This document shows, piece after piece, positions 10,421 to 19,313 of a stretch of DNA of 64,000 bases; the stretch's first letter is position 1; each line of letters opens with the position of its first letter. A model generated the notes under the pieces. It searched no databases and was not told the DNA's origin. It saw nothing but the letters and a program-made list of their open reading frames with translations. Location of the stretch: contig NZ_JAVIWJ010000001.1 in the NCBI RefSeq assembly GCF_034314105.1, positions 903,501-967,500 of the forward strand. Reading direction: 5' to 3'. The stretch is from Pseudomonas sp. AB6 (GTDB lineage Bacteria; Pseudomonadota; Gammaproteobacteria; Pseudomonadales; Pseudomonadaceae). A program made the translations under genes and the position numbers.

Positions 10421-11113
10421 CTAGCGACGATCTTTTAGCGGGTTTGGTTCATCATCAACCTCGCCGCCCAATCCATCAACCGTGTGGCGTTGGCCGATGA
10501 CGTCGTCTCCGCGCAACGTACTGGGCTCACTCACACCACTTGAGCGCGCCGTTTCACTGAACAGACCCTCGCTGACGCGGGATACGCGCACCGAGTCAGT
10601 GGGGATGTTGTCACGAGCATTGAGCCCTGGAGGAGAGGTCAAGCCGGAGTCCGGGGAAATGTAGCTGCCGGGTTCGCCTGTTAAATCCTTACTCACCCAG
10701 CTTGCGCTGCGCTCGTTAATGTCAATGGCGCCATTGCGCTCCATCACATGTTCAGCCTCGTCGGCCATTTCATCGGTGTCCACTGTAACTGTCACCAGCG
10801 TCGAGCCTCGACGGTAGGCTTCGGGGTAGGCGACAGCGTGGTGATGCAGATTGTCATCATCATCGTTGCCAAACAGCGAACTGAAGAAACGGCTAATTTT
10901 ATCGCCCATGGATTCGTTATGGCTGCCCGTCCGGGAGTTAGAAGACTCATCGACCAATCCTGAAGAAGATTCAGCGGCTAAACCTGATGTGGAATCGCTC
11001 TCGGCCGCCGCGACGGTGATATCGGTATGAGCGATGCCTTGATCGACTAATTCCGTTCTAACTTTGTCGGCGTCGCTGAAGTTATCAAAAGCTGCAACAA
11101 GTGTATGTTTCAT
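10421..11113 (-). CDS. Stress-type protein with an N-terminal YflT/GSP17M-like domain
   Basis: A 230-residue acidic protein. I start it at ATG 11113 because AGAGA lies just upstream and the protein then opens MKHTLVAAFDNFSDADKVRT, typical of the general-stress-protein 17M-like fold. Residues ~1-45 and ~95-130 read as two halves of that domain (LVTVTVDTDEMADEAEHVME). Between them is a Ser/Glu-rich stretch and an acidic NDDDDN cluster. The last ~85 residues are low-complexity and probably disordered. Function is unknown; relatives are often linked to general or envelope stress. Confidence 0.75.
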   Translation of the reverse strand: MKHTLVAAFDNFSDADKVRTELVDQGIAHTDITVAAAESDSTSGLAAESSSGLVDESSNSRTGSHNESMGDKISRFFSSLFGNDDDDNLHHHAVAYPEAYRRGSTLVTVTVDTDEMADEAEHVMERNGAIDINERSASWVSKDLTGEPGSYISPDSGLTSPPGLNARDNIPTDSVRVSRVSEGLFSETARSSGVSEPSTLRGDDVIGQRHTVDGLGGEVDDEPNPLKDRR

Positions 11114-11511
11114 GTCCGTCTCTCTTGTTTGTGAATAAAACCAACCTTCATAGTTCTGGAGTGAACATAGGTAAAAGAGTTGCGAGTGGCAGACGGGCGG
11201 CATTAAGTCACGGCTGTAATAAGCAAAGCAGAGCGGTAAAGTTTTTGTTATGCAGCAAACGTTTACTTTATGAAAATTACGACGGGTGTGGCGTTGGAAC
11301 TAGTGTCCTGAATATTAATTTTTATTAGAAATTTTCCCGCGCGCGCAAGACCGTTTGTACGTTCAATCGATAGCTATTTTGGGCAAAAAGCGACCCATGC
11401 CCTTGCTCGCGCGGTCCAACAGCCCATTACAAAACTCGTGGTTATGCAACGTTTGCGGTCACCTGGGTTCTTACATTGTGCAAATAACGTGACAACGGAG
11501 TAACTGGCGGT
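11114..11511. other. Divergent intergenic region (398 bases)
   Basis: Holds the promoters of the leftward stress-type gene and the rightward trehalose synthase. It contains an AT-rich tract (about 11310-11330) next to an alternating CG run near 11338-11347. A GGAG lies upstream of the trehalose synthase ATG. I see no gene, RNA or clear operator. Confidence 0.5.
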
Positions 11512-13581
11512 ATGACGACCCCGGATAAGCAATACGTGGATTGGTTGGTTGAGCAATCGATGCTCAACGCAGCAAAACAGAGGGCGAAACTTTATTCAGG
11601 CCAAGGCCGCCTCTGGCAAAGACCCTATGCTCAAGCCCGGCCTCGGGATGCTTCGGCCATTGCCTCAGTGTGGTTTACCGCGTACCCAGCGTCGATAATC
11701 ACCCGCAAAGGTGGTTCGGTGTTGGAAGCGCTGGGCGATGAAGCCCTGTGGCGCGCCTTATCCGAAATTGGCGTGCAAGGCATTCACAATGGCCCGCTAA
11801 AAGCGTCGGGCGGTTTGCGGGGGCGGGAGCGCACCCCGAGTATTGACGGCAACTTTGATCGGATCAGTTTTGAAATTGACCCTGAACTGGGCACTGAGGC
11901 GCAATTGCTAGGCTTGAGCCGGACGGCTGCCGCGCACAACGCGGTCATGATTGACGATGTGATACCGTCTCACACCGGCAAAGGCGCGGATTTTCGCTTG
12001 GCCGAAATGGCTTACGAGGACTATCCCGGCCTGTATCACATGGTGGAAATCAGAGAAGAAGATTGGCACCTGTTGCCCGAACTTGCGCCTACTCGCGATG
12101 CCGTGAACTTGTTGCCCGATGTGGTGGACGTCCTTCGGGACAAGCACTACATCGTCGGCCAATTGCAGCGGGTGATCTTTTTCGAACCGGGAGTCAAAGA
12201 GACTGATTGGAGCGCCACGGGGGTGGTGACCGGGGTTGATGGCAAAGACCGACGCTGGGTGTATTTGCACTACTTCAAGGAAGGCCAGCCGTCGCTTAAC
12301 TGGTTGGACCCAAGCTTTGCCGCGCAGCAAATGATCATTGGCGACGCGTTGCACGCCATCGACGTTATGGGCGCGCGGGTGTTGCGTCTCGACGCAAATG
12401 GCTTTCTTGGGGTTGAGCGCAAGGCTGAGGGCAGCGCCTGGTCCGAGAGCCATCCACTGTCGATCACCGGCAACCAATTACTCGGTGGCGCGATTCGTAA
12501 AGCCGGTGCTTTCAGCTTTCAGGAACTTAACCTGACGTTGGATGATATCGCCGCCATGTCTCACGGCGGGGCCGACTTGTCCTACGATTTCATTACGCGG
12601 CCTGCTTATCAGCACGCGCTGCTCACCGGCACCACCGAGTTTTTGCGACTGATGTTGCGCCAAGTGCATGTATTCGGTATCGACCCCGCGTCGCTGATCC
12701 ACGCACTGCAAAATCACGATGAACTAACGTTGGAGTTAGTGCATTTCTGGACACTGCATGCTCACGACACTTATCACTATCAGGGTCAGACATTTCCCGG
12801 AAACATTCTCCGCGAACACATCCGCGAAGAAATGTACGAGCGCTTGGCCGGCGAACATGCGCCTTATAACCTCAAGTTCGTCACTAACGGCGTGTCTTGT
12901 ACTACCGCCAGCATTATTACTGCTGCCTTGGGCATTCGTGACCTCGACGCCATCACCGACGCCGACATTAAGCAGATTCAACACATTCACCTGCTGCTAG
13001 TGATGTACAACGCCATGCAACCTGGGGTCTTCGCGTTATCTGGCTGGGACCTGGTTGGCGCCCTTACGCTGCCGGCCGAACAGGTCCAACATCTTATGCA
13101 AGACGGTGACACCCGTTGGATACACCGGGGCGCCTACGATTTGGTGGATATGGACCCCGACGCCGGGTTTTCCGCTGGCAATATGCCGCGCCCGAAAACC
13201 CTCTATGGCAGCATCACCAACCAGCTGCAACGTAGCGATTCTTTCGCCACACAGTTGAAAAAAATTCTTGCAGTGCGCCGAGCCTACGATATTGCGGCCA
13301 GTCGCCAAATCCTGATCCCCGACGTGCAGAATCCGGGGCTGTTGATCATGGTTCACGAGCTACCAGCGGGGAAGGGTACCCAAATTACTGCGCTTAACTT
13401 CAGCAATGAGCAAATCGTCGAAACCCTGCACTTGCCCGATATCGCACCGGGGCCAGTGGTAGACATAATAAATGAGCGGGTTGAAGGCGACTTGACCGAG
13501 AACGGCGAGTTCACCATTACGCTGGATGCGTATGAAGGGTTGGCGTTACGTGTAGTGAGTATTACGTTGCCAATGGTTTGA
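11512..13581 (+). CDS. treS: Trehalose synthase-like GH13 enzyme (maltose glucosyl isomerase type)
   Basis: Probably interconverts maltose and trehalose in the cytoplasm. The 689-residue protein has the alpha-amylase (GH13) catalytic set: nucleophile Asp294 in [10 protein letters not shown], acid/base Glu338 in FQELNL, and Asp403 in the NHDE motif of [15 protein letters not shown]. From memory, this length and the [13 protein letters not shown] block fit the single-domain trehalose synthases of subfamily GH13_33 known from Pseudomonas stutzeri, which differ from the usual TreS-maltokinase type. It stands alone, with no glgE, treY or treZ beside it. Isomaltulose-synthase-type activity is an alternative. 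Confidence 0.8.
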   Translation: MTTPDKQYVDWLVEQSMLNAAKQRAKLYSGQGRLWQRPYAQARPRDASAIASVWFTAYPASIITRKGGSVLEALGDEALWRALSEIGVQGIHNGPLKASGGLRGRERTPSIDGNFDRISFEIDPELGTEAQLLGLSRTAAAHNAVMIDDVIPSHTGKGADFRLAEMAYEDYPGLYHMVEIREEDWHLLPELAPTRDAVNLLPDVVDVLRDKHYIVGQLQRVIFFEPGVKETDWSATGVVTGVDGKDRRWVYLHYFKEGQPSLNWLDPSFAAQQMIIGDALHAIDVMGARVLRLDANGFLGVERKAEGSAWSESHPLSITGNQLLGGAIRKAGAFSFQELNLTLDDIAAMSHGGADLSYDFITRPAYQHALLTGTTEFLRLMLRQVHVFGIDPASLIHALQNHDELTLELVHFWTLHAHDTYHYQGQTFPGNILREHIREEMYERLAGEHAPYNLKFVTNGVSCTTASIITAALGIRDLDAITDADIKQIQHIHLLLVMYNAMQPGVFALSGWDLVGALTLPAEQVQHLMQDGDTRWIHRGAYDLVDMDPDAGFSAGNMPRPKTLYGSITNQLQRSDSFATQLKKILAVRRAYDIAASRQILIPDVQNPGLLIMVHELPAGKGTQITALNFSNEQIVETLHLPDIAPGPVVDIINERVEGDLTENGEFTITLDAYEGLALRVVSITLPMV

Positions 13582-13589
13582 TGATTCAA

Positions 13590-13616
13590 ACGCTGTCGGA
13601 AATTCGGCGACAGCGT
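13590..13616 (+). terminator. Hairpin after the trehalose synthase gene
   Basis: ACGCTGTCG pairs perfectly with CGACAGCGT across an 8-base loop, starting 9 bases after the stop codon. The tail is only moderately T-rich (CCTTCC), so termination may be partial. Confidence 0.6.
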
Positions 13617-13734
13617 CCTTCCACTTGAAACAACGAGGGTCTAAAGATAGATCGTTTTAATATAAACAAAGAATGGAAAGATCGTTATGCTGCTGTCCAG
13701 ATTTTTCATGCGCTTGCGCTGATTGGAACATGTA

Positions 13735-14520
13735 ATGGATCTTGGAAATTTTGGATTAGTAATTGCTGGCTTGACGGTCGGGTTTATTGTCGGGATGACG
13801 GGCGTTGGCGGCGGCTCATTAATGACGCCCATTCTTCTTTGGTTCGGGATCAACCCCGCCACTGCAGTAGGGACAGATTTGCTGTACGCAGCCATCACCA
13901 AGTCCGGTGGTGTTTTGGTGCATCGAAAGAATAAGAATATAGATTGGTCCGTCACGGGTTGGCTAACCCTTGGCAGCGTCCCAGCCGTTGCGCTGACGCT
14001 GTGGTATCTGAGCAGCCTCCATACCGCTCCTCAGACCATGAACGCGATAATCAAACAAGCGTTGGGAGTCGTCTTGCTGGTGACAGCACTGGCAATCTTC
14101 TTCAGAAAGCAGCTCCTTGAGTTTTCACATAAACGCGCGGGCGGAAAGTACAACCTTAGTGGCACGCGCCTCAATATTTTGACGGTTATCACCGGCCTGA
14201 TACTTGGCACCATGGTGGCATTGACGTCTATCGGTGCAGGTGCCTTGGGTACCGTGGCACTGTTCATCCTGTACCCATTTTTGCCGACAAGGCGATTGGT
14301 AGGTACCGAAATCGCTCACGCGGTTCCCCTGACTCTTGTCGCGGGTCTAGGTCACGCGAGTATGGGAAATATGGACTGGCATGTGCTGGGTTTCTTGTTG
14401 ATGGGTTCACTGCCCGGGATCTATATCGGAAGTCAGCTAACTGGCAAAATCTCCGACAACATATTACGTCCTTGCTTGGCCGTCATGCTCGCTTGCATTG
14501 GATATAGCTTGGCTTTTTGA
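13735..14520 (+). CDS. TauE/SafE-family membrane permease
   Basis: A 261-residue inner-membrane protein of the sulfite/anion exporter family. The N-terminal signature GMTGVGGGSLMTPILLWFGI and the mirrored block GTMVALTSIGAGALGTVAL mark the two TauE/SafE repeats; about seven to eight helices are visible. I start it at ATG 13735; a TTG at 13723 is possible but less likely. Family members export sulfite, sulfoacetate or other organic anions. The substrate here is unknown because the neighbours are unrelated. Confidence 0.85.
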   Translation: MDLGNFGLVIAGLTVGFIVGMTGVGGGSLMTPILLWFGINPATAVGTDLLYAAITKSGGVLVHRKNKNIDWSVTGWLTLGSVPAVALTLWYLSSLHTAPQTMNAIIKQALGVVLLVTALAIFFRKQLLEFSHKRAGGKYNLSGTRLNILTVITGLILGTMVALTSIGAGALGTVALFILYPFLPTRRLVGTEIAHAVPLTLVAGLGHASMGNMDWHVLGFLLMGSLPGIYIGSQLTGKISDNILRPCLAVMLACIGYSLAF

Positions 14521-14639
14521 TGGTTGAAGTGACGCTCAGATCTGAACCCGAGCGGCACTCTTCAAGTTCAAGCTGCAGGCTTTCATACCACGTAGTCAAC
14601 TCTTATCTCGCGCGTCAAAGTGCACGTAGGCGCTGGGCT

Positions 14640-14862
14640 TTCCAGATAGTTTTAGCGTGTGAGAAATAATCTGCGACGGCTTGCATGATCGTGGTCAGTC
14701 AACTCGGCGAGTTGCTTGTTATAGGCTTTGACATTGGCTTGCCCGGTACGAAGCCGGTCGGTAGCCGACGAACACGTGTGAGGCGCCTTTGATCATCGCC
14801 GAGTGCGCGGCCATCAAACCAACCGGGCCAGCGCCATAAAAGCTGCATAACACGAAAGTGGG
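14640..14862 (-). pseudogene. Remnant of a zinc-type alcohol/formaldehyde dehydrogenase with internal deletion
   Basis: Two pieces of one enzyme family lie side by side on the minus strand. The first (about 14862-14765) reads FYGAGPVGLMAAHSAMIKGA then SHVFVGYRP, the nucleotide-binding Rossmann segment. The second, in another frame (about 14740-14640), reads GQANVKAYNKQLAEL, which matches the C-terminal third of the same family. The ~130 residues that should lie between them, both ends of the gene, and the metal-ligand region are gone. No functional product is expected. Confidence 0.6.
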
Positions 14863-14991
14863 ACAGCAATTTCTTCAACAAGAGCGTGTCGAAGACAAGA
14901 CCGTACTTGAATCCAGGGACGTTAATCAGCCGGCAGCCGCAAGGCCGTAGCCTGACCACAAACTCGTCACCCGAATTATTTGGAGTTGTCC

Positions 14992-15681
14992 ATGAAGCCT
15001 TATGTTATTTGCCACATGATGTCGTCCTTGGACGGCCACGCCCTGACGGACGGCTGGGATCGCCCATTCAAAAAAAACGCCGGCGATCTTTATGAAAAGC
15101 TTGCCCAACAGTTCGAGTTCGATGCGTGGGTATGCGGGCGGGTTACTATGCAGGAAATCGCCCACGGTGACGACTATCCCAAGGGGCTGGCTCAGGCGCC
15201 TATTCCTCGCACGCACTACTTTGCTCAGCGTGACGCTGCAACCTACGCAATCTCCATTGATCCCCAAGGCAAGGTAGCGTGGAAGAGTAATCAAGCCTTA
15301 GGTTCGCACGTGGTCGAAGTGGTCGCTGAGAGTGTGGCCGATGATTATCTGGCTTACCTGCAGTCAATCAATGTTTCCTACCTGTTTGGTGGCAAGGCCG
15401 AGATTGATTTGCGGCAGACTGTCGACATCCTGTCGGATGAATTGGGTATCAAACACCTGGTCGTCGAGGGTGGTCCTCACGTCAGTGGCTCGTTCATAAA
15501 TGCTGGATTGGTGGATGAAGTCAGTGTGCTGATCCTGCCGCTGATTGATGGCCGAGGCGAACATCCTGCTTCATTTGAAGTGGCCAGCGAGGCCTGGAAG
15601 CAACCGACCTATTTGACGTTGGTGTCGGCAGAGGTTCAGGAGGGTGGCGGGGTGTGGTTGCGCTATAAAAAAACCGCCTGA
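14992..15681 (+). CDS. RibD C-terminal-like dihydrofolate reductase family protein
   Basis: A 229-residue NADPH-dependent reductase-fold protein. It opens MKPYVICHMMSSLDGHALTD, the start of the RibD C-terminal domain. It keeps the later block LGIKHLVVEGGPHVSGSFIN followed by a LILPLIDGRGEHP strand. ATG 14992 is preferred because TTGGAG sits 8 bases upstream. Stand-alone members are often called riboflavin-specific deaminase-like, but the deaminase domain is absent and no rib genes are nearby. The substrate is unknown. Confidence 0.85.
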   Translation: MKPYVICHMMSSLDGHALTDGWDRPFKKNAGDLYEKLAQQFEFDAWVCGRVTMQEIAHGDDYPKGLAQAPIPRTHYFAQRDAATYAISIDPQGKVAWKSNQALGSHVVEVVAESVADDYLAYLQSINVSYLFGGKAEIDLRQTVDILSDELGIKHLVVEGGPHVSGSFINAGLVDEVSVLILPLIDGRGEHPASFEVASEAWKQPTYLTLVSAEVQEGGGVWLRYKKTA

Positions 15682-15793
15682 ACCGGGGATAGGAACTGAC
15701 GAGTGTGTTGGCGAAGGATCATGCGGTGTACTAATGCGCCGCCTTGCCAACACTGTCGCTCTCACCTCGCGGATTGTTTGCGCAGATGGATAA

Positions 15794-16552
15794 TTAGCCT
15801 ATCTGATACCCGCTGAACGCTTTTTGTTGTTGAAGCGCAGTAATGATGTTTTTTCGAGTGGCCGATTGTGCGTTGCCGTCGCTGTCCACAAAGGTCTGAA
15901 CTTGAAGTTCAGCCGAATCACCTTCACCGATGAAGGCGAATCCGAGAAACTCGAAGGCTTCACGGTCGACATTCGGCTTTGCCCGTGGCGTGCGGAGTGG
16001 CAAGTTGACGCTAACGCCGTCTTTGCTGATGGTGAAGGTTTCTATTTCTTTTTTGATGCGCGCGCTTTTGCTTTTGCCAACAAGAGGATTGCTAACGCTC
16101 TGATGCGTGTGATTCAGCACTTTAAGCGCTAAGCCGTACACTAACTCCTGAAACGCCGGATCATCTTTGTAACTGAACAGAATTCGGCTAATCGAGAATT
16201 GTGTGCTCAGTTCAGCCAAAGCTTCCGTGCCGGCGGCTTCTGCGTCTTTGAGATGTTTAAGTTCACCCATTAACTCGTAGGCTTTATCGTCATCAACGGC
16301 CTCTTGGGCTTGGCGAATCGCTGTCCGCAGTTGGCGGATGTGGTCGCTTTCTTTAGCCGTGTGAAACGCATCAAGAACCATCTCACTGATGGTTTTAGCT
16401 TGCGAAACGTGCTGTGAAAGGCTGATGGCGTTTTCGTATTCCTGTTTAGAGGACAAGGGGATCACAGCTTCTTCGGTAAGGGAGTCAGGCATTAATTTCA
16501 CTATTTCATTGACTTGATTTGAGGCGCGAAAAGCATCGGGCGTTTCGGGCAC
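15794..16552 (-). CDS. Uncharacterised protein of a phage-like patch
   Basis: A 252-residue soluble protein I do not recognise. The middle (~60-110) is rich in E, K and Q and likely coiled. The C-terminal half contains a short K/R-rich loop (KSKSARIKKEIE) and ends with ATRKNIITALQQQKAFSGYQ. The GTG start at 16552 has no good ribosome-binding site; ATG 16492 (MPDSLTEEAV) is an equally likely start. It lies on the same strand as, and downstream of, a CI-like repressor gene, and is probably part of the small prophage remnant ending at tRNA-Ser. Confidence 0.55.
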   Translation of the reverse strand: MPETPDAFRASNQVNEIVKLMPDSLTEEAVIPLSSKQEYENAISLSQHVSQAKTISEMVLDAFHTAKESDHIRQLRTAIRQAQEAVDDDKAYELMGELKHLKDAEAAGTEALAELSTQFSISRILFSYKDDPAFQELVYGLALKVLNHTHQSVSNPLVGKSKSARIKKEIETFTISKDGVSVNLPLRTPRAKPNVDREAFEFLGFAFIGEGDSAELQVQTFVDSDGNAQSATRKNIITALQQQKAFSGYQIG

Positions 16553-16732
16553 CTAATCTAGTGGACCTGCGCGCTGTTGTCACGAGGGATCAACCTATCG
16601 TTTGGTAACTTCGAATACGCGTACCAAAAACGTCTTAGATGCACAGCGCCAATTTTTGCGGCCCACCCAATCTGTTGGGTGATCTGTAGCTAAATGTTAA
16701 TACCGTCAATCAATGGCTCTTAATCCGGATTA

Positions 16733-17089
16733 TTAGCCGACTGTCGGATACAGCGCCGATAAATCAGCAATGGTGGTTGTTAGACGCTTGACCGCATCTT
16801 GGTCCTCTGGCTGCAGAGACCTGAAGTTAGCCAGCACGCTTTGCTCTAATTGACTCAGATTGTCAAAGCGGATAGGCGCCCTGGCGCCAGTCAAGACAAA
16901 GAGCACATCTACACCAATGGCTGTCAGCGCGGCAAAGTAGCCCGCTTTCGGCACACGATCGCCGCCTTCGTATTTTCCTTGTGCGTTAGTCGCTACGCCT
17001 CCGCTTTTGCCAAAGGCGCGCTGAGAAAGCCCGAGGCGCTCCCTTTCTTTCCTTAGTCGGAAACCAATTCCATTCACTTGAATGTTCAA
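16733..17089 (-). CDS. XRE-family (CI-like) helix-turn-helix regulator
   Basis: A 118-residue DNA-binding protein. The helix-turn-helix covers ~10-60 (GFRLRKERERLGLSQRAFGK onward), followed by a region typical of short phage-type repressors (AALTAIGVDVLFVLTGARAP) and a helical tail. The likely start is TTG 17089; GTG 17077 is an alternative. It is divergent from another small DNA-binding gene, the layout of a phage CI/Cro switch. It lacks the peptidase domain of full CI repressors, so SOS-type self-cleavage is unlikely. Confidence 0.75.
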   Translation of the reverse strand: MNIQVNGIGFRLRKERERLGLSQRAFGKSGGVATNAQGKYEGGDRVPKAGYFAALTAIGVDVLFVLTGARAPIRFDNLSQLEQSVLANFRSLQPEDQDAVKRLTTTIADLSALYPTVG

Positions 17090-17166
17090 TGCAGATCGCT
17101 CTATTCTTTCGGGTGGCCGATAGATTATTTATAAACCATTTTGAACGAATTTGGATGGATTTGCCT

Positions 17167-17406
17167 ATGTCTGGCATTCGAACGGCGGCACAAGCCAAGG
17201 CTTGGCTGGAGCAACAAGGGAAGACGGTACAGGATTTTGCACGGGATCATGGCGTTGACCCGTCTACGACCTATCAAATTCTTTCCGGCCACAAGAAAGG
17301 TCGACGGGGAGAATCGCACAAGGTAGCGGTGTTGTTGGGGATGAAGATCGGCGTGATTTCCCCCGACCCAGTTATCGCAAAAATGGCGCTCGGGCCTACT
17401 GAATAA
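17167..17406 (+). CDS. Small Cro-like DNA-binding protein
   Basis: A 79-residue protein. MSGIRTAAQAKAWLEQQGKT leads into a short helix-turn-helix (VQDFARDHGVDPSTTYQILS) and a basic HKKGRRGESHKVAVLLGM segment. This pattern is common for small phage-associated regulators. I start it at ATG 17167 with GGATGGA upstream; ATG 17155 is also possible. It is divergent from the XRE repressor across a shared 77-base control region, so it is probably the Cro half of a lysogeny-type switch. Confidence 0.65.
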   Translation: MSGIRTAAQAKAWLEQQGKTVQDFARDHGVDPSTTYQILSGHKKGRRGESHKVAVLLGMKIGVISPDPVIAKMALGPTE

Positions 17407-17574
17407 TTTGCTTGCTCGTCCGCGTGCCGCTGACGGGTCAAGTACGTTAATTGATGGTCAGGCGCCACCTTCCAAACTTCAGCCGAATACGGGTGAAGTG
17501 GGCCGTTTGCGGGCAATAAATAAAGTGGACTTTGTTGAATAGGAGGTCCAGTTCTGCTGTCTTCCTCTGATGCT

Positions 17575-17898
17575 TTACGGTTCGCCGGTAGACAGCCTGT
17601 CACTTGTTCGGCGTCCACCCGCTACCGATTTCAAGTTCGCTGCGTGCTCACGAAGTATTACTTCATCGTCTTGCAGGGCCACGATCACGCCGGCAATCGA
17701 TTTGAGGGCGCCGCCATTGCCGCCTTGTATCAGCTCAACTGAAATGTCTAAAAGCACATTAACTGCATCTCGAAGATTATCAGCAGCATCCGAGAGATCA
17801 TGTTCGACACGTCTTGGTCTGCGTCGTTTCCACATAAAGCCACCGGAAAAGTGAATAGGTGAGTGCTGTGAGACTGCTTGCGTTTTGCCAAATTCCAT
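17575..17898 (-). CDS. Uncharacterised small protein next to tRNA-Ser
   Basis: About 107 residues from ATG 17898 (GTG 17931 is possible). It has a basic patch (MWKRRRPRRVEHD) followed by a long amphipathic helix (LSDAADNLRDAVNVLLDISV) and a Gly/Ala segment. I do not recognise the family. No strong ribosome-binding site is visible for either start. Its position between the Cro-like gene and the tRNA suggests a prophage or island remnant. Confidence 0.45.
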   Translation of the reverse strand: MEFGKTQAVSQHSPIHFSGGFMWKRRRPRRVEHDLSDAADNLRDAVNVLLDISVELIQGGNGGALKSIAGVIVALQDDEVILREHAANLKSVAGGRRTSDRLSTGEP

Positions 17899-17977
17899 AT
17901 TTCTTGGCTGTTTTTTTAGGCTATAAAGCACAGACAGCCTGCATTGAATCCCAACGCCCTTTTTAAACCTCAGAAAC

Positions 17978-18020
17978 CACGAAACCCCTGCAATTCATCA
18001 ATGAATTCAGGGGCTTCGTG
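17978..18020 (-). terminator. Strong hairpin just 3' of tRNA-Ser
   Basis: A near-perfect long inverted repeat: CACGAA/CCCCTG/AATTCAT on one arm pairs with ATGAATT/CAGGGG/TTCGTG on the other, with a 2-base loop and single-base bulges. It begins 12 bases beyond the tRNA CCA end on the minus strand. It is probably the tRNA terminator. Confidence 0.65.
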
Positions 18021-18031
18021 TTGTTTCAATG

Positions 18032-18121
18032 TGGCGGTGAGGGAGGGATTCGAACCCTCGATAAAATTTCTTCTATACACACTTTCCAGGCGTGCTCCTT
18101 AAGCCTCTCGGACACCTCACC
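18032..18121 (-). tRNA. tRNA-Ser (GGA anticodon)
   Basis: A 90-base class II tRNA. Acceptor arms GGTGAGG and CCTCACC pair perfectly, the discriminator is G, and CCA is encoded. The anticodon stem CACGC/GTGTG (one G-U-type pair) encloses CT-GGA-AA, so it reads UCC and UCU serine codons. The long variable arm typical of serine tRNAs and GGTTCGAATCC in the T arm are present. Its 3' end faces the phage-like patch at 15.8-17.9 kb, the usual side for integration. Confidence 0.97.
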
Positions 18122-18296
18122 GTATCTCGCCAACCATTCGGTCTGTCGAGGCGCGCTAATGTAGTCGAAACCTTTGGCGAAGGCAAAAGTTTTTTTCAGA
18201 ATTTTCATGTGCTTAAGAGGATAACGCTTGAATGCATCACGGCTTAGGCTTCGGTGGAAGCCTTGGGCCGTTTCATTGGCTGACGTTTGGCGGCGA

Positions 18297-19043
18297 TCAG
18301 GCGCCGAAGCCGCCGTCGATGGTAAGACTTGCGCCGGTAATGTAACCAGCTTCCGGGCCAGCCAAGTAGGCGACAAAGCTGGCGATTTCGTCAGCGGTAC
18401 CGTAGCGACCCACTGCAAGCAGCGGGATCAAGGAGTCGGCAAAGTCACCGCTGGCCGGATTCATGTCGGTGTCGACGGGGCCTGGTTGAACGTTGTTGAT
18501 GGTTATGCCGCGTGGGCCGAGGTCGCGCGCCAAGCCTTTGGTCAGGCCGACCAATGCCGCCTTACTCATTGCATAAGGACCGCCACCGCCAAAGGGCATG
18601 CGATCGGCGTTGGTGCTGCCGATGTTGATGATGCGTCCGCCTTTTTTCATGTGCCGCGAGGCGGCCTGTGAGGCAATAAAAACGCTACGAACATTGATCG
18701 CCAGCGTTTTGTCGAAGTCTTCCAGGCTGAAGTCTTCCAGTGGGGCGATGGCCAGGACTCCTGCGTTGTTGACCAAAATGTCTAATTGGCCGAACGTTTT
18801 GACGGTGGTGTCCACTGCCTGGCGGATTGCCTCGGCATCCGCGCTATCGGCTTTGATGGCCAGGGCCTTGCCGCCTTTGGCCGTGATGCTGTCTTGCAGT
18901 TCCTGAGCTTTTGCTTGAGAACTGACGTAGGTAAAGGCGACGGCTGCGCCGTGTTCGGCTAGGCGTTTGACGATGGCTGCGCCGATACCTCGGGAGCCGC
19001 CTTGAATGAGCGCCACTTTGTTGGTGAAAATCTGATTGGGCAT
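18297..19043 (-). CDS. SDR-family oxidoreductase
   Basis: A 248-residue NAD(P)H-dependent short-chain dehydrogenase. Visible motifs are the cofactor loop GGSRGIG, NNAG (in LDILVNNAGV), the catalytic Ser of INIGSTNADRMPF, and YAMSK (YxxxK). It ends with the family SLTIDGGFGA. A basic residue after the second strand is not evident, so cofactor choice is open. A LysR remnant lies just upstream on the other strand, suggesting this gene once had a dedicated divergent regulator. The substrate is unknown. Confidence 0.9.
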   Translation of the reverse strand: MPNQIFTNKVALIQGGSRGIGAAIVKRLAEHGAAVAFTYVSSQAKAQELQDSITAKGGKALAIKADSADAEAIRQAVDTTVKTFGQLDILVNNAGVLAIAPLEDFSLEDFDKTLAINVRSVFIASQAASRHMKKGGRIINIGSTNADRMPFGGGGPYAMSKAALVGLTKGLARDLGPRGITINNVQPGPVDTDMNPASGDFADSLIPLLAVGRYGTADEIASFVAYLAGPEAGYITGASLTIDGGFGA

Positions 19044-19088
19044 GCGATTCTCCGAGAGTGAGCGTTTTAATGGTGCCAGGGGAGTTGC

Positions 19089-19274
19089 GTGGAAGCCAGT
19101 ATATCTGGGGAGTTGTTCGCCGCTCCGAATTTACGTGATGGGCTGCTGCTAAGCGTCTTGCCCGACGGGTGCGTCGACGACGGCAATATCCCGCTGTACC
19201 GCGAACATAAACTGTTGCCCGGCAGGACCCGTGTGTTTTTAGACTTTGTAATCGAACAGTTTGCCAATCAAACT
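19089..19274 (+). pseudogene. C-terminal remnant of a LysR-type regulator
   Basis: About 60 codons read SGELFAAPNLRDGLLLSVLP, then PLYREHKLLPGRTRVFLDFV and IEQFANQ, the last two strands and helix of a LysR effector domain. The DNA-binding domain and most of the sensor are missing. The frame runs open into the next gene, but that gene has its own start and ribosome-binding site. It is divergent from the SDR gene, the classic position of a LysR controlling its neighbour. Confidence 0.7.
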
Positions 19275-19313
19275 GGCGCAGGCACTCAGCGCTCTCAAGA
19301 GGACCAGGATCAT

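Noticed and set aside
18026..18418. Protein frame across the tRNA-Ser gene
   Set aside because: It runs through a clear tRNA and part of the SDR gene on the same strand, and has no family features.
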